Positions 16,956 to 25,329 of a DNA stretch of 64,000 bases are shown piece by piece; the first letter of the stretch is position 1; every line of letters begins with the position of its first letter. The DNA lies in the NCBI GenBank assembly GCA_029562975.1, contig JAKQTR010000041.1, positions 248,001-312,000 on the forward strand. Direction: 5' to 3'. The stretch is from Acidobacteriota bacterium. GTDB taxonomy: Bacteria > Acidobacteriota > Vicinamibacteria > Vicinamibacterales > JAKQTR01. Under the pieces are notes generated by a model, which saw only the letters and a list, made by a program, of their open reading frames with translations, was not told where the DNA came from and did not search any database. The translations under genes were made by a program, and so were the position numbers.

Positions 16956-17822
16956 TCAGAGACCCCGGTCCTCGCGCCGGCGGCCTGTCAGCGCGAAGCA
17001 GCGCATCGAGAGAGACCCGAAGCGGAATCCCTCGTGGATGTCGTACACGACGTCGCCGGGCAGCGCCGTTCCCAGCGTGAACAGGAGCGGATCGAAGTGC
17101 TCCGACGTCGGCGCCGCCTCGCCCGCACGCGGCCCGAGGTGGCGGTAGGCGCCGAGCGACTCCACGTCCAGCTCGCCGACGCGCTCGCGAACCCAGGCGT
17201 CGAACTCCGAGGCCCACGGCTGGGCGTCCGCGCCGTCCTCGTCCGGCAGGACCCGCGACGGGTTGTGCGTAATGCCGCCCGAACCGACGAGCAGCACGTG
17301 CTCCGACCGGAGCGGCCCGAGCGCGCGGCCCATCGCGATCATGGTGGCCGGCGCCGGATCCACCGGCATCGACAGCTGCACGACGGGCACCGACGCCTCG
17401 GGAAACGCCACGCTGAGCGGCACCCACGCGCCGTGATCGAGGCCCCGGCCCGGATCGAGCCTGACTTCGAATCCGCCCCGCTCGAGCAGGACCGCCACCA
17501 TCTGCGCCACGGCGCGATCGCCCGGACACGGGTACGCGATCTCGTAGAGCCAGCCGGGAAGCCCGGTGAAGTCGTAGATCAAGCTCGGCTTCGGATGGCT
17601 CGTGACGCGCAAGGGGCCGGCCGCCCGCCAGTGCGCCGACACGACCACGATGGCCCTCAGCCGCGTCTGCTTCGACGCGAAGGCCCGCAGCGACCGCGCG
17701 TACTCCCGGTCGAGGACCGACATCGGAGAGCCGTGCGCCAGGAACAGGCTCGGAACGCGGCGGACCAGCGACGCGCGGCGCTCGACGGGCCGCGCCACGG
17801 CGGCGGGCTCCCGCCCCGTCAT
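16956..17822 (-). CDS. Class III extradiol dioxygenase family protein (YgiD/DODA type)
   Basis: A 288-residue protein of the LigB/DODA-type extradiol ring-cleavage dioxygenase family. Relatives open catechols such as 4,5-DOPA using non-haem metal. Probable metal and catalytic histidines lie in FLAHGSPM (near residue 29), VVVSAHW and GLDHGAWVPL; SGGITHNPS and SEHFDPLLF complete the pattern. The ATG at 17822 overlaps the stop of the M28 peptidase gene by 4 bp, so it is probably made from the same mRNA. Pairing with a secreted aminopeptidase is unusual, and the true substrate is unknown. Confidence 0.85.
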   Translation of the reverse strand: MTGREPAAVARPVERRASLVRRVPSLFLAHGSPMSVLDREYARSLRAFASKQTRLRAIVVVSAHWRAAGPLRVTSHPKPSLIYDFTGLPGWLYEIAYPCPGDRAVAQMVAVLLERGGFEVRLDPGRGLDHGAWVPLSVAFPEASVPVVQLSMPVDPAPATMIAMGRALGPLRSEHVLLVGSGGITHNPSRVLPDEDGADAQPWASEFDAWVRERVGELDVESLGAYRHLGPRAGEAAPTSEHFDPLLFTLGTALPGDVVYDIHEGFRFGSLSMRCFALTGRRREDRGL

Positions 17823-19336
17823 TGGTTCGCGAGCTCCACCACCGACAGGAACACGATCCGCGCGAGATCCTCCATGATCTCAGGCGTCAGGATGTCCCAC
17901 CGGTCTCTCGTCGTGTGGTAGGTCGGATAGGGGAGCGGCGGCGCGCCGGACGTGCCGATCGAGACGCTCGGCACGCCCGCCCACAGAAAGTGCGCGGCGT
18001 CCTGGCGCGGCCGCGCCACGTTGGCGTTCGTGCTCGCGCTCAATTTCCGGTGGACGAAGCGCTCGTTGACGCGCTCCATCACGGCGCAGATCTGCGGGTA
18101 GTCCCGGCCGGAGCCGACCTCGATGCGCTCCCCGCGCCCGACGCTCTCGAGGTTGACGAAGGCCTTGATCGCCTTCAGCGGCATGAACGGGTGCGCCACG
18201 TAGTACTCGGATCCCTTCACACCCTGCTCCTCGGCCCCGAACAAGATGACGATCACGGACCGCTTGAGCGGAACGCCCGCCCGCGCGAGCGCCTGCGCCA
18301 CCGCCAGCGCGACACCCACGCCAGACGCGTTGTCGTGCGCGCCCGGCATCAGGACGGGGTTGAGCCCCAGGTGGTCGAGATGGGCGCCCACGACGATGGC
18401 TTCGCGCTTCAGCTCGGAGTCGGCCCCCTCCTTCCACGCGACGACGTTCGAGCCGACACCTTCGGCATGGTGCTCGGTCACGTTCTTCATCGTCAGCGTC
18501 TTGCCCAGCGGGAACGACGACGGGGCGAGCGTCCGCCGGATCTGAGCGACGACGTCGGCATGGCGCCTGCCCGTCCCGGCGAACAGGTCGTCGATGACGG
18601 CCCGGCCGGCTGCGACCCACTGCAGCCCCCTGACGAACGCCGCGTTCGGGTTGACGATGAAGTAGTCATACACGATGCCCGCGGCGCCGTGGGCCGCGGC
18701 GTTCCGCATCTTGTAGTCGTGAAAGGAGTACGGCCGCCAGCGCAAGAACGTGTCCACGTCGGGCCCGGGCGGCACGGGCACCTCGGGCTCGATGACAACG
18801 AACTTGCCCTGCACGTCCAGGCCCGCGTAGTCGTCGTAGCCCAGCTCGGGCGCCGTAATCCCGTAACCGGCGTACACGGCCTCGGCGGTGGCCGACAAGG
18901 CGTCGGAGGTCGAGCCGGGATAGTACTCCTGCTCGAAGACGTAACGCTTCTGGATCTCGCCGCCGCCGGCAAGCGGCACGTGCAACACGAGATCGGAGCC
19001 GGGCAGCACGAGCGTGTAGGGATTCGGAAACCGCTGGTAGTAGGTGCCGGCGTCTCCCGCAGGCAGATAGCCCCACGACGCCAGCAGATCGGCCGACCAC
19101 GCCGCAGCAGCCTCGTACGACCGGGTGCCGGTGAGGCGGCCCTCGAATCGGTCTGACGCCAGCTCCTTGACCCAGTCGAGGATCGTGTGGCTCGAGACGG
19201 CGTGCATCGCCACGAGCAGGCGCTCGTCCGCCGCCGGCGGCGCGGCGTCTCCGCCCCCAGCCCGCGACTGGGCTGAGAGCATCGCGGGCAGCGCGAACGA
19301 GACCGCGAATGCGGCCAGGCGGCGGCGTGCGAGCAT
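17819..19336 (-). CDS. M28 family zinc aminopeptidase, exported
   Basis: A 505-residue metallopeptidase with a signal peptide (MLARRRLAAFAVSFALPAML then SAQS). The start at 19336 is preceded by GGAGGAG. After a protease-associated (PA)-like insert (YAGYGITAPELGYDDYAGLD), the M28 catalytic core has the two-zinc ligands in VVGAHLDHLG, HDNASGVGVALA, FGAEEQGVKGSEYY (Glu-Glu pair), NLESVG and a late YHTTRD. The fourth ligand is Glu rather than the common Asp, an accepted variant. It would release N-terminal amino acids in the periplasm or outside the cell. The gene overlaps the dioxygenase-like gene and is divergent from the GntR regulator. Confidence 0.9.
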   Translation of the reverse strand: MLARRRLAAFAVSFALPAMLSAQSRAGGGDAAPPAADERLLVAMHAVSSHTILDWVKELASDRFEGRLTGTRSYEAAAAWSADLLASWGYLPAGDAGTYYQRFPNPYTLVLPGSDLVLHVPLAGGGEIQKRYVFEQEYYPGSTSDALSATAEAVYAGYGITAPELGYDDYAGLDVQGKFVVIEPEVPVPPGPDVDTFLRWRPYSFHDYKMRNAAAHGAAGIVYDYFIVNPNAAFVRGLQWVAAGRAVIDDLFAGTGRRHADVVAQIRRTLAPSSFPLGKTLTMKNVTEHHAEGVGSNVVAWKEGADSELKREAIVVGAHLDHLGLNPVLMPGAHDNASGVGVALAVAQALARAGVPLKRSVIVILFGAEEQGVKGSEYYVAHPFMPLKAIKAFVNLESVGRGERIEVGSGRDYPQICAVMERVNERFVHRKLSASTNANVARPRQDAAHFLWAGVPSVSIGTSGAPPLPYPTYHTTRDRWDILTPEIMEDLARIVFLSVVELANQ

Positions 19337-19602
19337 GGAGCGACTCCTCCGGGGCCACAGGGTATCACGGGGAGGACTCGAACGGTCGTGCAACGTCCTC
19401 CCGCGGCTCCCTCTTGGTGCCCTGCCTGACGACTGCCGGAGCGGGCCGCCGAAAGGCAACCCCGGCGCAAGACGCTCACGCCCCGGCATATCAGCATCAT
19501 GAAGGCGGCCAGGCAACCGGGTGCCCCGCCGCCGGCGACATCGCGCCTTTCCCGAGCCCGGCTTCTCCATCGGGGCGCGTACTGTTCTGGGGGCTGTCTC
19601 CC

Positions 19603-20019
19603 ATGACCGACTGGGGCCCAGGCACACTCTTCATGACGCTGAGCCTGTGCATCGAGCTGCATGAGGGGCGCGGAGCCCGGGGCGAGGGGTTCGGGGCTCG
19701 CGTTGGAGATCTGGGGTTAGGATTCCAGGGTTGGGGGCCTGAGACGCTACCGTCGATTCGCAGGCTGGCGCAGGACCTCCAGATCAGCGTGATCACGACG
19801 AAGCGGGCCTACGACGAGCTCGAAGCCGAGGGCTTCATCGACACCGTCGCGGGCAAGGGCACGTTCGTGGCGGCGCAAAACGCGGAATTCCTTCGCGAGA
19901 AGCGGATGAAGGCAGTTGAAGAGCAGCTCGCAGCCGCAGTCGCCGACGCGCGCCTGATGGGCATGACTTCAGCGCAACTGGCGGAGATGCTCCGGCTGCT
20001 GTGGGAAGAGGGCGCATGA
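19603..20019 (+). CDS. GntR/YtrA-like regulator with abnormal N-terminus
   Basis: The C-terminal 90 residues are a clear YtrA-subfamily GntR winged helix: LPSIRRLAQDLQIS, then TTKRAYDELEAEGFIDT and GKGTFVA, followed by a short tail helix (LREKRMKAVEEQL). Such proteins repress adjacent ABC transporter operons. Relatives have about 40 residues before LPSIR, containing helix 1 (PIYxQI). Here that part is replaced by Gly-rich sequence (GRGARGEGFGARVGDLGLGF) encoded by a G-rich tract at 19664-19738. The start is therefore uncertain (ATG 19603 or 19633) and DNA binding may be impaired. The stop overlaps the ATPase start (ATGA). Confidence 0.65.
   Translation: MTDWGPGTLFMTLSLCIELHEGRGARGEGFGARVGDLGLGFQGWGPETLPSIRRLAQDLQISVITTKRAYDELEAEGFIDTVAGKGTFVAAQNAEFLREKRMKAVEEQLAAAVADARLMGMTSAQLAEMLRLLWEEGA
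19664..19738 (+). other. G-rich tract inside the GntR gene
   Basis: About 75 bp with at least six runs of four or more G, including GGGGCGAGGGGTTCGGGG and later GGGGTTAGG and GGGTTGGGGG. It could fold as a G-quadruplex on the coding strand and resembles imperfect tandem heptamer-octamer repeats. It lies where the first helix of the regulator should be encoded. Confidence 0.6.
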
Positions 20020-20888
20020 GCTCGGACAACGCGCTCGAACTGCTGGGCGTCTCGAAGTCTTACCGGGGGGTCGCGCTGAAGGACGTGTTCACGCTGCCGC
20101 GCGGCGCCATCGGCGGCCTGATTGGCCCGAATGGCGCGGGCAAGACGACGATCGTGAAGCTCGTCATGAACCTCGTCCGCCGCGACGCCCGCGAGATCCG
20201 GGTGTTCGGCCTCGACAACCGCGCGTCGGAAATCGAGGTGAAGTCCCGCGTCGGCTTCGTGTACGACGTGCCGGGCTTCTGGGACTACCGGACGCTCGAC
20301 GCGCACCGTCGGGCCCTCGGTGCGTCCTACCCCCGCTGGAGCGATGCGACCTTCCGCCGTCTGGCCGGGGAGTTCGGCCTGGCGCTCGATGCGAAGTTCA
20401 AGTCGCTGTCGCACGGCGCCAAGACGAGGTTCGCGCTGGCCGTGGCGTTGTCGCACGAGGCGGGTCTCCTGATCATGGACGAGCCGACCGCCGGGCTCGA
20501 CCCGGTGTTCAGGCGCGACTTGCTCAAGCGGTTCTCGGCCCTCCTGCAGGACGAGGGCAAGTCGGTGCTCTTTTCGACGCACATCACAAGCGACCTGGAG
20601 CGCATCGCGGACACGATCACCTTCGTTCGGGCCGGCCAGATCGTCTTCTCGCTCACGCGGGACGCCCTGCTCGACGGCTGGGCGGTGGTCCGCGCCGATG
20701 CGAAGGTCGTCGGGGACATCGAGTCGCGGATCCTGAAGGGAAAGCGGGAGCGGGCGTTCGGGGTCGAGGCGCTGGTGTCCGACGGCGACGCAGCGCGGCG
20801 CGCGGTCGGCTCCTGCGGCGTTGTCGGCAAGGTCACCCTCGACGATGTGATGGTGCTGATGGCAGGGGAGGGACGCCATGCTGCGTAG
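20016..20888 (+). CDS. ABC transporter ATP-binding protein (YtrB-like)
   Basis: A 290-residue ATPase that powers the small membrane protein encoded next. It has Walker A GPNGAGKTT near residue 38, a signature reading LSHGAKTR instead of LSGGQ, Walker B LLIMDEPTAGLDP and the switch His in LFSTHIT. The C-terminal 80 residues form an extra domain, as in BcrA/YtrB-type exporters. The ATG at 20016 overlaps the GntR stop. Neighbours suggest a GntR-controlled transporter, perhaps for a peptide or envelope stress agent; the substrate is not visible. Confidence 0.88.
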   Translation: MSSDNALELLGVSKSYRGVALKDVFTLPRGAIGGLIGPNGAGKTTIVKLVMNLVRRDAREIRVFGLDNRASEIEVKSRVGFVYDVPGFWDYRTLDAHRRALGASYPRWSDATFRRLAGEFGLALDAKFKSLSHGAKTRFALAVALSHEAGLLIMDEPTAGLDPVFRRDLLKRFSALLQDEGKSVLFSTHITSDLERIADTITFVRAGQIVFSLTRDALLDGWAVVRADAKVVGDIESRILKGKRERAFGVEALVSDGDAARRAVGSCGVVGKVTLDDVMVLMAGEGRHAA

Positions 20889-21555
20889 CGTCCTCCGCAA
20901 GGACCTGGTGCTGAACGCGCCGCAGCTCTGGGACCTGCTCCTCTGGTTCGGCTACGTGGCGTACGTCCTGTTCCGCGAGCCGGACTCCGTGCGACTGGCA
21001 GCCGGCGGCTCCGCGCTCGTGGGTGCGCTGATTGCGTGCACGATCGGGGCGCGCGAGGACAGACTGCGCGTGTCGGCCACGCTGGCCAGCCTGCCGGTGC
21101 GGCGGCGTGCGATCGTGCAGGGGCGTTACGCCGTTGCGTTCGCCGTCGGCGCCGCCTTCCTGCTCGAGTCGCGCGGAGCGCCGTGGCCGCGATGGGCGGC
21201 CGCCGACGTGGGGCTCTCGTTCGCCGCCGCCTGTGGCGGCCTCGTGGCCGTCTACCTCCCGTGCCATTCTCGGTGGGGATTCGGGCGGGGCAACCTCGTG
21301 GCGGCGCTTGTGCTGGCCCTCGGCATCGTCCGTGCCGACGCGGCCGGGCCGATCGTTCTCTCTGGGGCCTTCTGGCCCGGGGGCGGGGCTGGGGCGCCCG
21401 GTCTGCCTGCGAGCCAGATCCCGGCCGGCGTTGGGTGGGCCGCTGGCTGCCTTGGGCTGGCCTCGGCATCGGTCCTGGTGTTTGCGGTGACCGCCGTCCT
21501 GCTGCGGCTGTCCTCCGAGATCGCCGTGCGGGCGGCGCGGGGAAGGGAGTTCTGA
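20878..21555 (+). CDS. ABC-2-type permease, small
   Basis: A 225-residue membrane protein with about five or six hydrophobic segments, for example LWFGYVAYVLF, SALVGALIACTIGA, ISO-like helix AADVGLSFAAACGGLVAVYL and VLVFAVTAVLLRL. It starts 11 bp before the ATPase stop. The short N-terminal amphipathic stretch (LRSVLRKDLVLN) and the loop ASLPVRRRAIVQGRYA are typical of ABC-2 permeases, in which the loop couples to the ATPase. It is at the short end for the family. Family assignment rests mostly on context and topology. Confidence 0.72.
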   Translation: MLRSVLRKDLVLNAPQLWDLLLWFGYVAYVLFREPDSVRLAAGGSALVGALIACTIGAREDRLRVSATLASLPVRRRAIVQGRYAVAFAVGAAFLLESRGAPWPRWAAADVGLSFAAACGGLVAVYLPCHSRWGFGRGNLVAALVLALGIVRADAAGPIVLSGAFWPGGGAGAPGLPASQIPAGVGWAAGCLGLASASVLVFAVTAVLLRLSSEIAVRAARGREF

Positions 21556-22883
21556 TGCGCGCTCGAGACGCGGCGGCGCCAGCGGCGGCGGGCCTGGCGC
21601 TGTGGCTGACGGCGTGCGCCGCCGTTCCTCCTGCCGTCCAGCTGACGCCGGACCAGCGCCGCATGCACCTCGCGGCCTTCGACCAGGTGTGGGCCACGGT
21701 GCGTGAGCGGCACTTCGATCCGGACCTCGGGGGCCTCGACTGGGTCGCGGTGCGGGACGAACTGCGCCCGCGTGTCGCGCGCGCGTCCAGCGCGGGCGAG
21801 GTGCGACGCGCCATCGAGGCCATGATCGGCCGGCTCGGCCAAAGCCACTTCCAGCTGCTTCCGGCCGAGATCTACCGTTCGGCGGAAGGCCAGCAGCCGC
21901 CGACAGCCGGAGGGGCCGTGGGCCTCGAGGTTCGCATGGTCGGCGAGCGCGTCCTCGTCACGCGGGTCGTGCCAGGCTCACCCGCAGCGGACGCCGGCGT
22001 TCGCGCGGGGTGGGAGATCGCGGCCGTCGGCGGCCGGGACATCCGGCCGGAGTTGAGAGCCATCGCGCGCCAGCGCGCCGGAAGGCCGGACCGGGGTGCG
22101 TACCTGGCTGCAGCGGTGCGAGGGCTGCTGGCCGGGCCCGTGGGCAGCCGCGTGACAGTGATGATGCGCGACGGAGGAAACCGGGCGCGCAGGCTCGATC
22201 TGAGGCGCACGCCGCCGGAAGGCTGGGCGTCCCGCCCCTTCGGCCACTTCCCGTCGGTGGCGGTGTCGTTCCGGCGCGACCGGCTCGGCGCGCGCATAGG
22301 CTATGTCGCCTTCAACGCCTTCTTGGACCCCGCGCGCCTGATGCCCCTCTTCAACGATGCCGTCGAGTCGTTCCTCGACGCTGAGGGGGTCGTCATCGAC
22401 CTGCGCGGCAACATGGGCGGGCTCGGCGACATGCTCCCGGGCATGGCCGGGTGGTTCATCGGCGCCAAGGGCACATCCCTCGGCACCATCGTCACCCGAG
22501 CCGGCTCGCTCAAACTCGCGGTCACGCCGCGGCCGTCGCCGTTCACGGGGCGGGTCGCGGTGATCGTCGACGACTTGTCGATGTCAGCCGCCGAGGTAAT
22601 GGCGCAGGGCCTGAAGGACGCCGGCCGGGCCCGGGTGTTCGGCGGCCGGACGGCGGGCGCCGTGCTGGCGTCGACGGTCGAGCGGCTGCCCAATGGAGAT
22701 GGGTTCCAATACCCGATCGCGCGCTTCGAGTTCCCCTCCGGCGCGGTCGTGGAGGGCGTCGGGGTGACGCCGGACGTCGAAGTCCGGCCAACGCGCGAGA
22801 CCCTGCTCGAAGGCCGCGACGTGGCGCTGGAGGCGGCCGTCGCGTGGCTCGGACAGCAGAACCCGAGAGGACAGAGGCCATGA
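21555..22883 (+). CDS. S41 family C-terminal processing protease, lipoprotein
   Basis: A 442-residue serine protease of the tail-specific (Tsp/CtpA) family. The ATG at 21555 overlaps the permease stop (TGATG). The N-terminus ends in LTAC, a lipobox, so it is likely lipid-anchored in the cell envelope. A helical N-terminal domain (FDQVWATVRERHFDP) is followed by a PDZ domain (about residues 115-200, VTRVVPGSPAADAGVRAG). The protease core has GVVIDLRGNMGGLGDM and VDDLSMSAAEVMAQGLKDAG near residue 340, where the second Ser is the probable nucleophile. Being in an ABC operon is odd; it may process a substrate of that transporter. Confidence 0.88.
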   Translation: MRARDAAAPAAAGLALWLTACAAVPPAVQLTPDQRRMHLAAFDQVWATVRERHFDPDLGGLDWVAVRDELRPRVARASSAGEVRRAIEAMIGRLGQSHFQLLPAEIYRSAEGQQPPTAGGAVGLEVRMVGERVLVTRVVPGSPAADAGVRAGWEIAAVGGRDIRPELRAIARQRAGRPDRGAYLAAAVRGLLAGPVGSRVTVMMRDGGNRARRLDLRRTPPEGWASRPFGHFPSVAVSFRRDRLGARIGYVAFNAFLDPARLMPLFNDAVESFLDAEGVVIDLRGNMGGLGDMLPGMAGWFIGAKGTSLGTIVTRAGSLKLAVTPRPSPFTGRVAVIVDDLSMSAAEVMAQGLKDAGRARVFGGRTAGAVLASTVERLPNGDGFQYPIARFEFPSGAVVEGVGVTPDVEVRPTRETLLEGRDVALEAAVAWLGQQNPRGQRP

Positions 22884-23701
22884 CGAAGCGGATTGCGATC
22901 GTATGTGTTGCGGGCTTCTTGCTGGGATCAGCGCTCTGGCGCCCGGCCCTAGCCCAGGCGCCCGTCGTGATGCCGCCGGCAGCCCCGGCCGTCGCGCCCG
23001 CGCAGGCGCCTTCGGCCGGCGCGCTCCCGTCGGGCGGCGACGTCCTGGCGAGGTACGTCGACGCGACAGGAGGGACGGCCGCCTACGATGCCGTCCGAAA
23101 CCGCGTGGTTCGCGCGCGCATGGAGATCCAGGGCGCCGGCATCGTCTTTCACGTGACCGTGTACGCCGCGCGGCCCGCGAGCGTCCTCACCCTCATCGAC
23201 TCCGACGCGACGGGCCACATGGAGAGCGGGGTGTGGAACGGCGTGGTCTGGGAGAACTCCGCGCTGCGCGGCCCGATTGTCAAGGACGGCGCCGAGCGCG
23301 ATGACACCCTGCGCGACGCGGCGTTCGACCACATGGCACGCTGGAAGGAGCACTTCACGAGCGTCGAGTGCACCGGCGTGGCCGACGTCAACGGGAATCC
23401 GGCCTACCGCGTCGTCGTGACGCCGAAGATCGGATCGAGGCAGACGCTTTACTTCGACCGGGAGACAGCGCTCCTGGTGCGCTCCGAGAGCATGATCGAT
23501 TCGGCCGCGGGGCAGATCGCGGTGACGGCCGAGCCGGACGACTACCGAAAGGTGGGCGGCATCCTGACGCCATTCACGAGCCGCGTGAGCCTCCTCGGCC
23601 AGCAGCGCACGCTGACTGTGGAGACGATCGAGCAGAACGTCGACCTCGCGGCGGACCGCTTCGACCCGCCGGCCGAGATCAAGGCCCTGCTCAGGAAGTA
23701 G
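22880..23701 (+). CDS. Exported protein, LolA/outer-membrane-sorting-like fold
   Basis: A 273-residue exported protein with a signal peptide (MTKRIAIVCVAGFLLGSALW, cleavage near LAQA) and a Pro/Ala-rich stretch. It continues with DVLARYVDATGGTAAYDAVR, a start seen in many acidobacterial exported proteins. The later strands (YRVVVTPKIGSRQTLYFDRE, then DDYRKVGGILTPF) resemble the half-barrel of LolA/LolB-like or outer-membrane lipoprotein-sorting proteins. The ATG at 22880 overlaps the S41 stop. The role is not known; coupling suggests it works with the protease or the transporter. Confidence 0.78.
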   Translation: MTKRIAIVCVAGFLLGSALWRPALAQAPVVMPPAAPAVAPAQAPSAGALPSGGDVLARYVDATGGTAAYDAVRNRVVRARMEIQGAGIVFHVTVYAARPASVLTLIDSDATGHMESGVWNGVVWENSALRGPIVKDGAERDDTLRDAAFDHMARWKEHFTSVECTGVADVNGNPAYRVVVTPKIGSRQTLYFDRETALLVRSESMIDSAAGQIAVTAEPDDYRKVGGILTPFTSRVSLLGQQRTLTVETIEQNVDLAADRFDPPAEIKALLRK

Positions 23702-23796
23702 AGAGGAGCGAGGCTGCCCGGCAGCGCGCCGGGCCCGCTGGTGGCTCTGGCGCCGGCGCCTGTGCCGCCATCACCGTCTGTCTGCGAGGTCGCGAC

Positions 23797-25329
23797 ATGG
23801 GCAAGTGCTTCATCGGCATCGACAGCGGGACGCAGTCCACGAAAGCCGTGCTCGTCGACGGCGGCACCGGCCGGGTCATCGCGGCGGCGTCGAACGCGTA
23901 CGACATCCTCCCGTCCGCCGTGCCGGGGGCGAAGGAGCAGGACCCGGCCGACTGGGTCCGCGCGGCATCGGCCGCGATCGAGAGCGTGCTGCGGGAGGCG
24001 GCTCCGGAGGCCCGCTCGGTGGCGGCCATCGGCATCTCGGGACAGCAGCACGGATTTGTTCCGCTGGATGCCGAGGGCCAAGTCATCCGGCCGGCGAAGC
24101 TGTGGTGCGACACCTCGACGGCGCCGCAGTGCGAAACGCTCCTCGCGCGGCTGGGCGGGCCGGCCGGGGCGATCGAGAAGCTGGGGAACACCATCGCGGC
24201 CGGGTTCACGGCATCGAAGATCCTCTGGCTAAAGGAGCACGAGCCTGAGAACTTCTCGCGCCTCGCGACGGTGCTCCTCCCGCACGACTACCTGGCGTAC
24301 TGGCTGACCGGACGCGCGCACATGGAGTGGGGCGACGCCTCGGGGACGGCGTTGATGGACGTTCGGACGCGCGCGTGGCGCGCCGAGGCGCTTGAGGCCA
24401 TCGACGCCGATCTCGCGTCGAAACTGCCGCGGCTCGCGCCGTCGATCGAGCCGGTTGGCACCGTGCAGCCGTCGGTGGCGGCGCGGTTCGGCCTCGGCCC
24501 CAGCGTGTTCGTGTCGGGGAGCGGCGACAACATGATGGGGGCCGTCGGCACCGGCAACGTTTCGGATGGCATCGTGACGGCCAGCTTGGGCACTTCGGGG
24601 ACCGTCTACGCCTGCTCCGACGCGCCGATCGTGGATCCAAACGGGGAGGTCGCGGCCTTCTGCGACGCCACCGGGCGGTGGCTGCCGCTGGCGTGCACGA
24701 TGAACGTGACGGTGGCCACCGAGATGGTTCGGACGATGTTCGGCCTCGATCACGCAGGCCTTTCTGCGGCGGCGGCGGCGGCTCCGCCGGGCTCGGAGGG
24801 CCTGCTGCTCGTGCCGTTCTTCGAAGGCGAGCGAACGCCCAACGTGCCCGATGGCACGGGCGTCTGGATCGGCGTCCGGCCGCGGACCTCCGGACCGGCG
24901 CACATGGCGCGCGCCGCCATGGAAGGCGTGACCCTCGGGCTGAACTACGGCCTCAACCGGCTGCGGGAGCTGGGACTCGCGCCGCGCGAGATCCGGCTCA
25001 CGGGCGGCGGATCGAAAAGCGCGGTGTGGCGCCAGATCGCCGCCGACGTGTTCGGCTGCTCGGTCGTGTGCCCGGCGAGCGAAGAGGGCGCGGCCTACGG
25101 TGCGGCGCTGCACGCCATGTGGGTCTGGCACCACGCGACTGGGTCGCCGCGGCCCATCGCGGACATCGCGCAGCAGTTCGTGGCGCTCGACGAGACGACG
25201 CGCGCGATGCCGGACGCGCGAACCGCCGCCGTGTACCTCGAGATGCAGGCGTTGTTCGACCGGTCGGCGAGGGATCTCGGCGGCGTCTTCGCGGCACACC
25301 GCCGCCTCCTGACAAGGGGTCGGGTCTAA
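23797..25329 (+). CDS. xylB: Xylulokinase-like FGGY carbohydrate kinase
   Basis: A 510-residue FGGY kinase that most resembles D-xylulokinase, phosphorylating xylulose or a similar ketose. The ATG at 23797 begins directly at the phosphate-1 motif GIDSGTQSTKAVLVD. GISGQQHGFVPLD near residue 80, LPHDYLAYWLTG, GSGDNMMGAVGTGNV and ASLGTSGTVYA follow, and LTGGGSKSAVWRQI is the C-terminal adenosine motif. It lies upstream of the glycan operon but convergent with it. The final codons Arg-Gly-Arg-Val-stop are inside inverted-repeat element B, the same way the glycosyltransferase at 2532-3422 ends in element A. Confidence 0.88.
   Translation: MGKCFIGIDSGTQSTKAVLVDGGTGRVIAAASNAYDILPSAVPGAKEQDPADWVRAASAAIESVLREAAPEARSVAAIGISGQQHGFVPLDAEGQVIRPAKLWCDTSTAPQCETLLARLGGPAGAIEKLGNTIAAGFTASKILWLKEHEPENFSRLATVLLPHDYLAYWLTGRAHMEWGDASGTALMDVRTRAWRAEALEAIDADLASKLPRLAPSIEPVGTVQPSVAARFGLGPSVFVSGSGDNMMGAVGTGNVSDGIVTASLGTSGTVYACSDAPIVDPNGEVAAFCDATGRWLPLACTMNVTVATEMVRTMFGLDHAGLSAAAAAAPPGSEGLLLVPFFEGERTPNVPDGTGVWIGVRPRTSGPAHMARAAMEGVTLGLNYGLNRLRELGLAPREIRLTGGGSKSAVWRQIAADVFGCSVVCPASEEGAAYGAALHAMWVWHHATGSPRPIADIAQQFVALDETTRAMPDARTAAVYLEMQALFDRSARDLGGVFAAHRRLLTRGRV

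Noticed and set aside
23368-23796. Upstream extension of the xylulokinase frame
   Set aside because: The frame is open far upstream but overlaps the exported-protein gene. The kinase phosphate-1 motif begins four residues after the ATG at 23797, which is the normal start.
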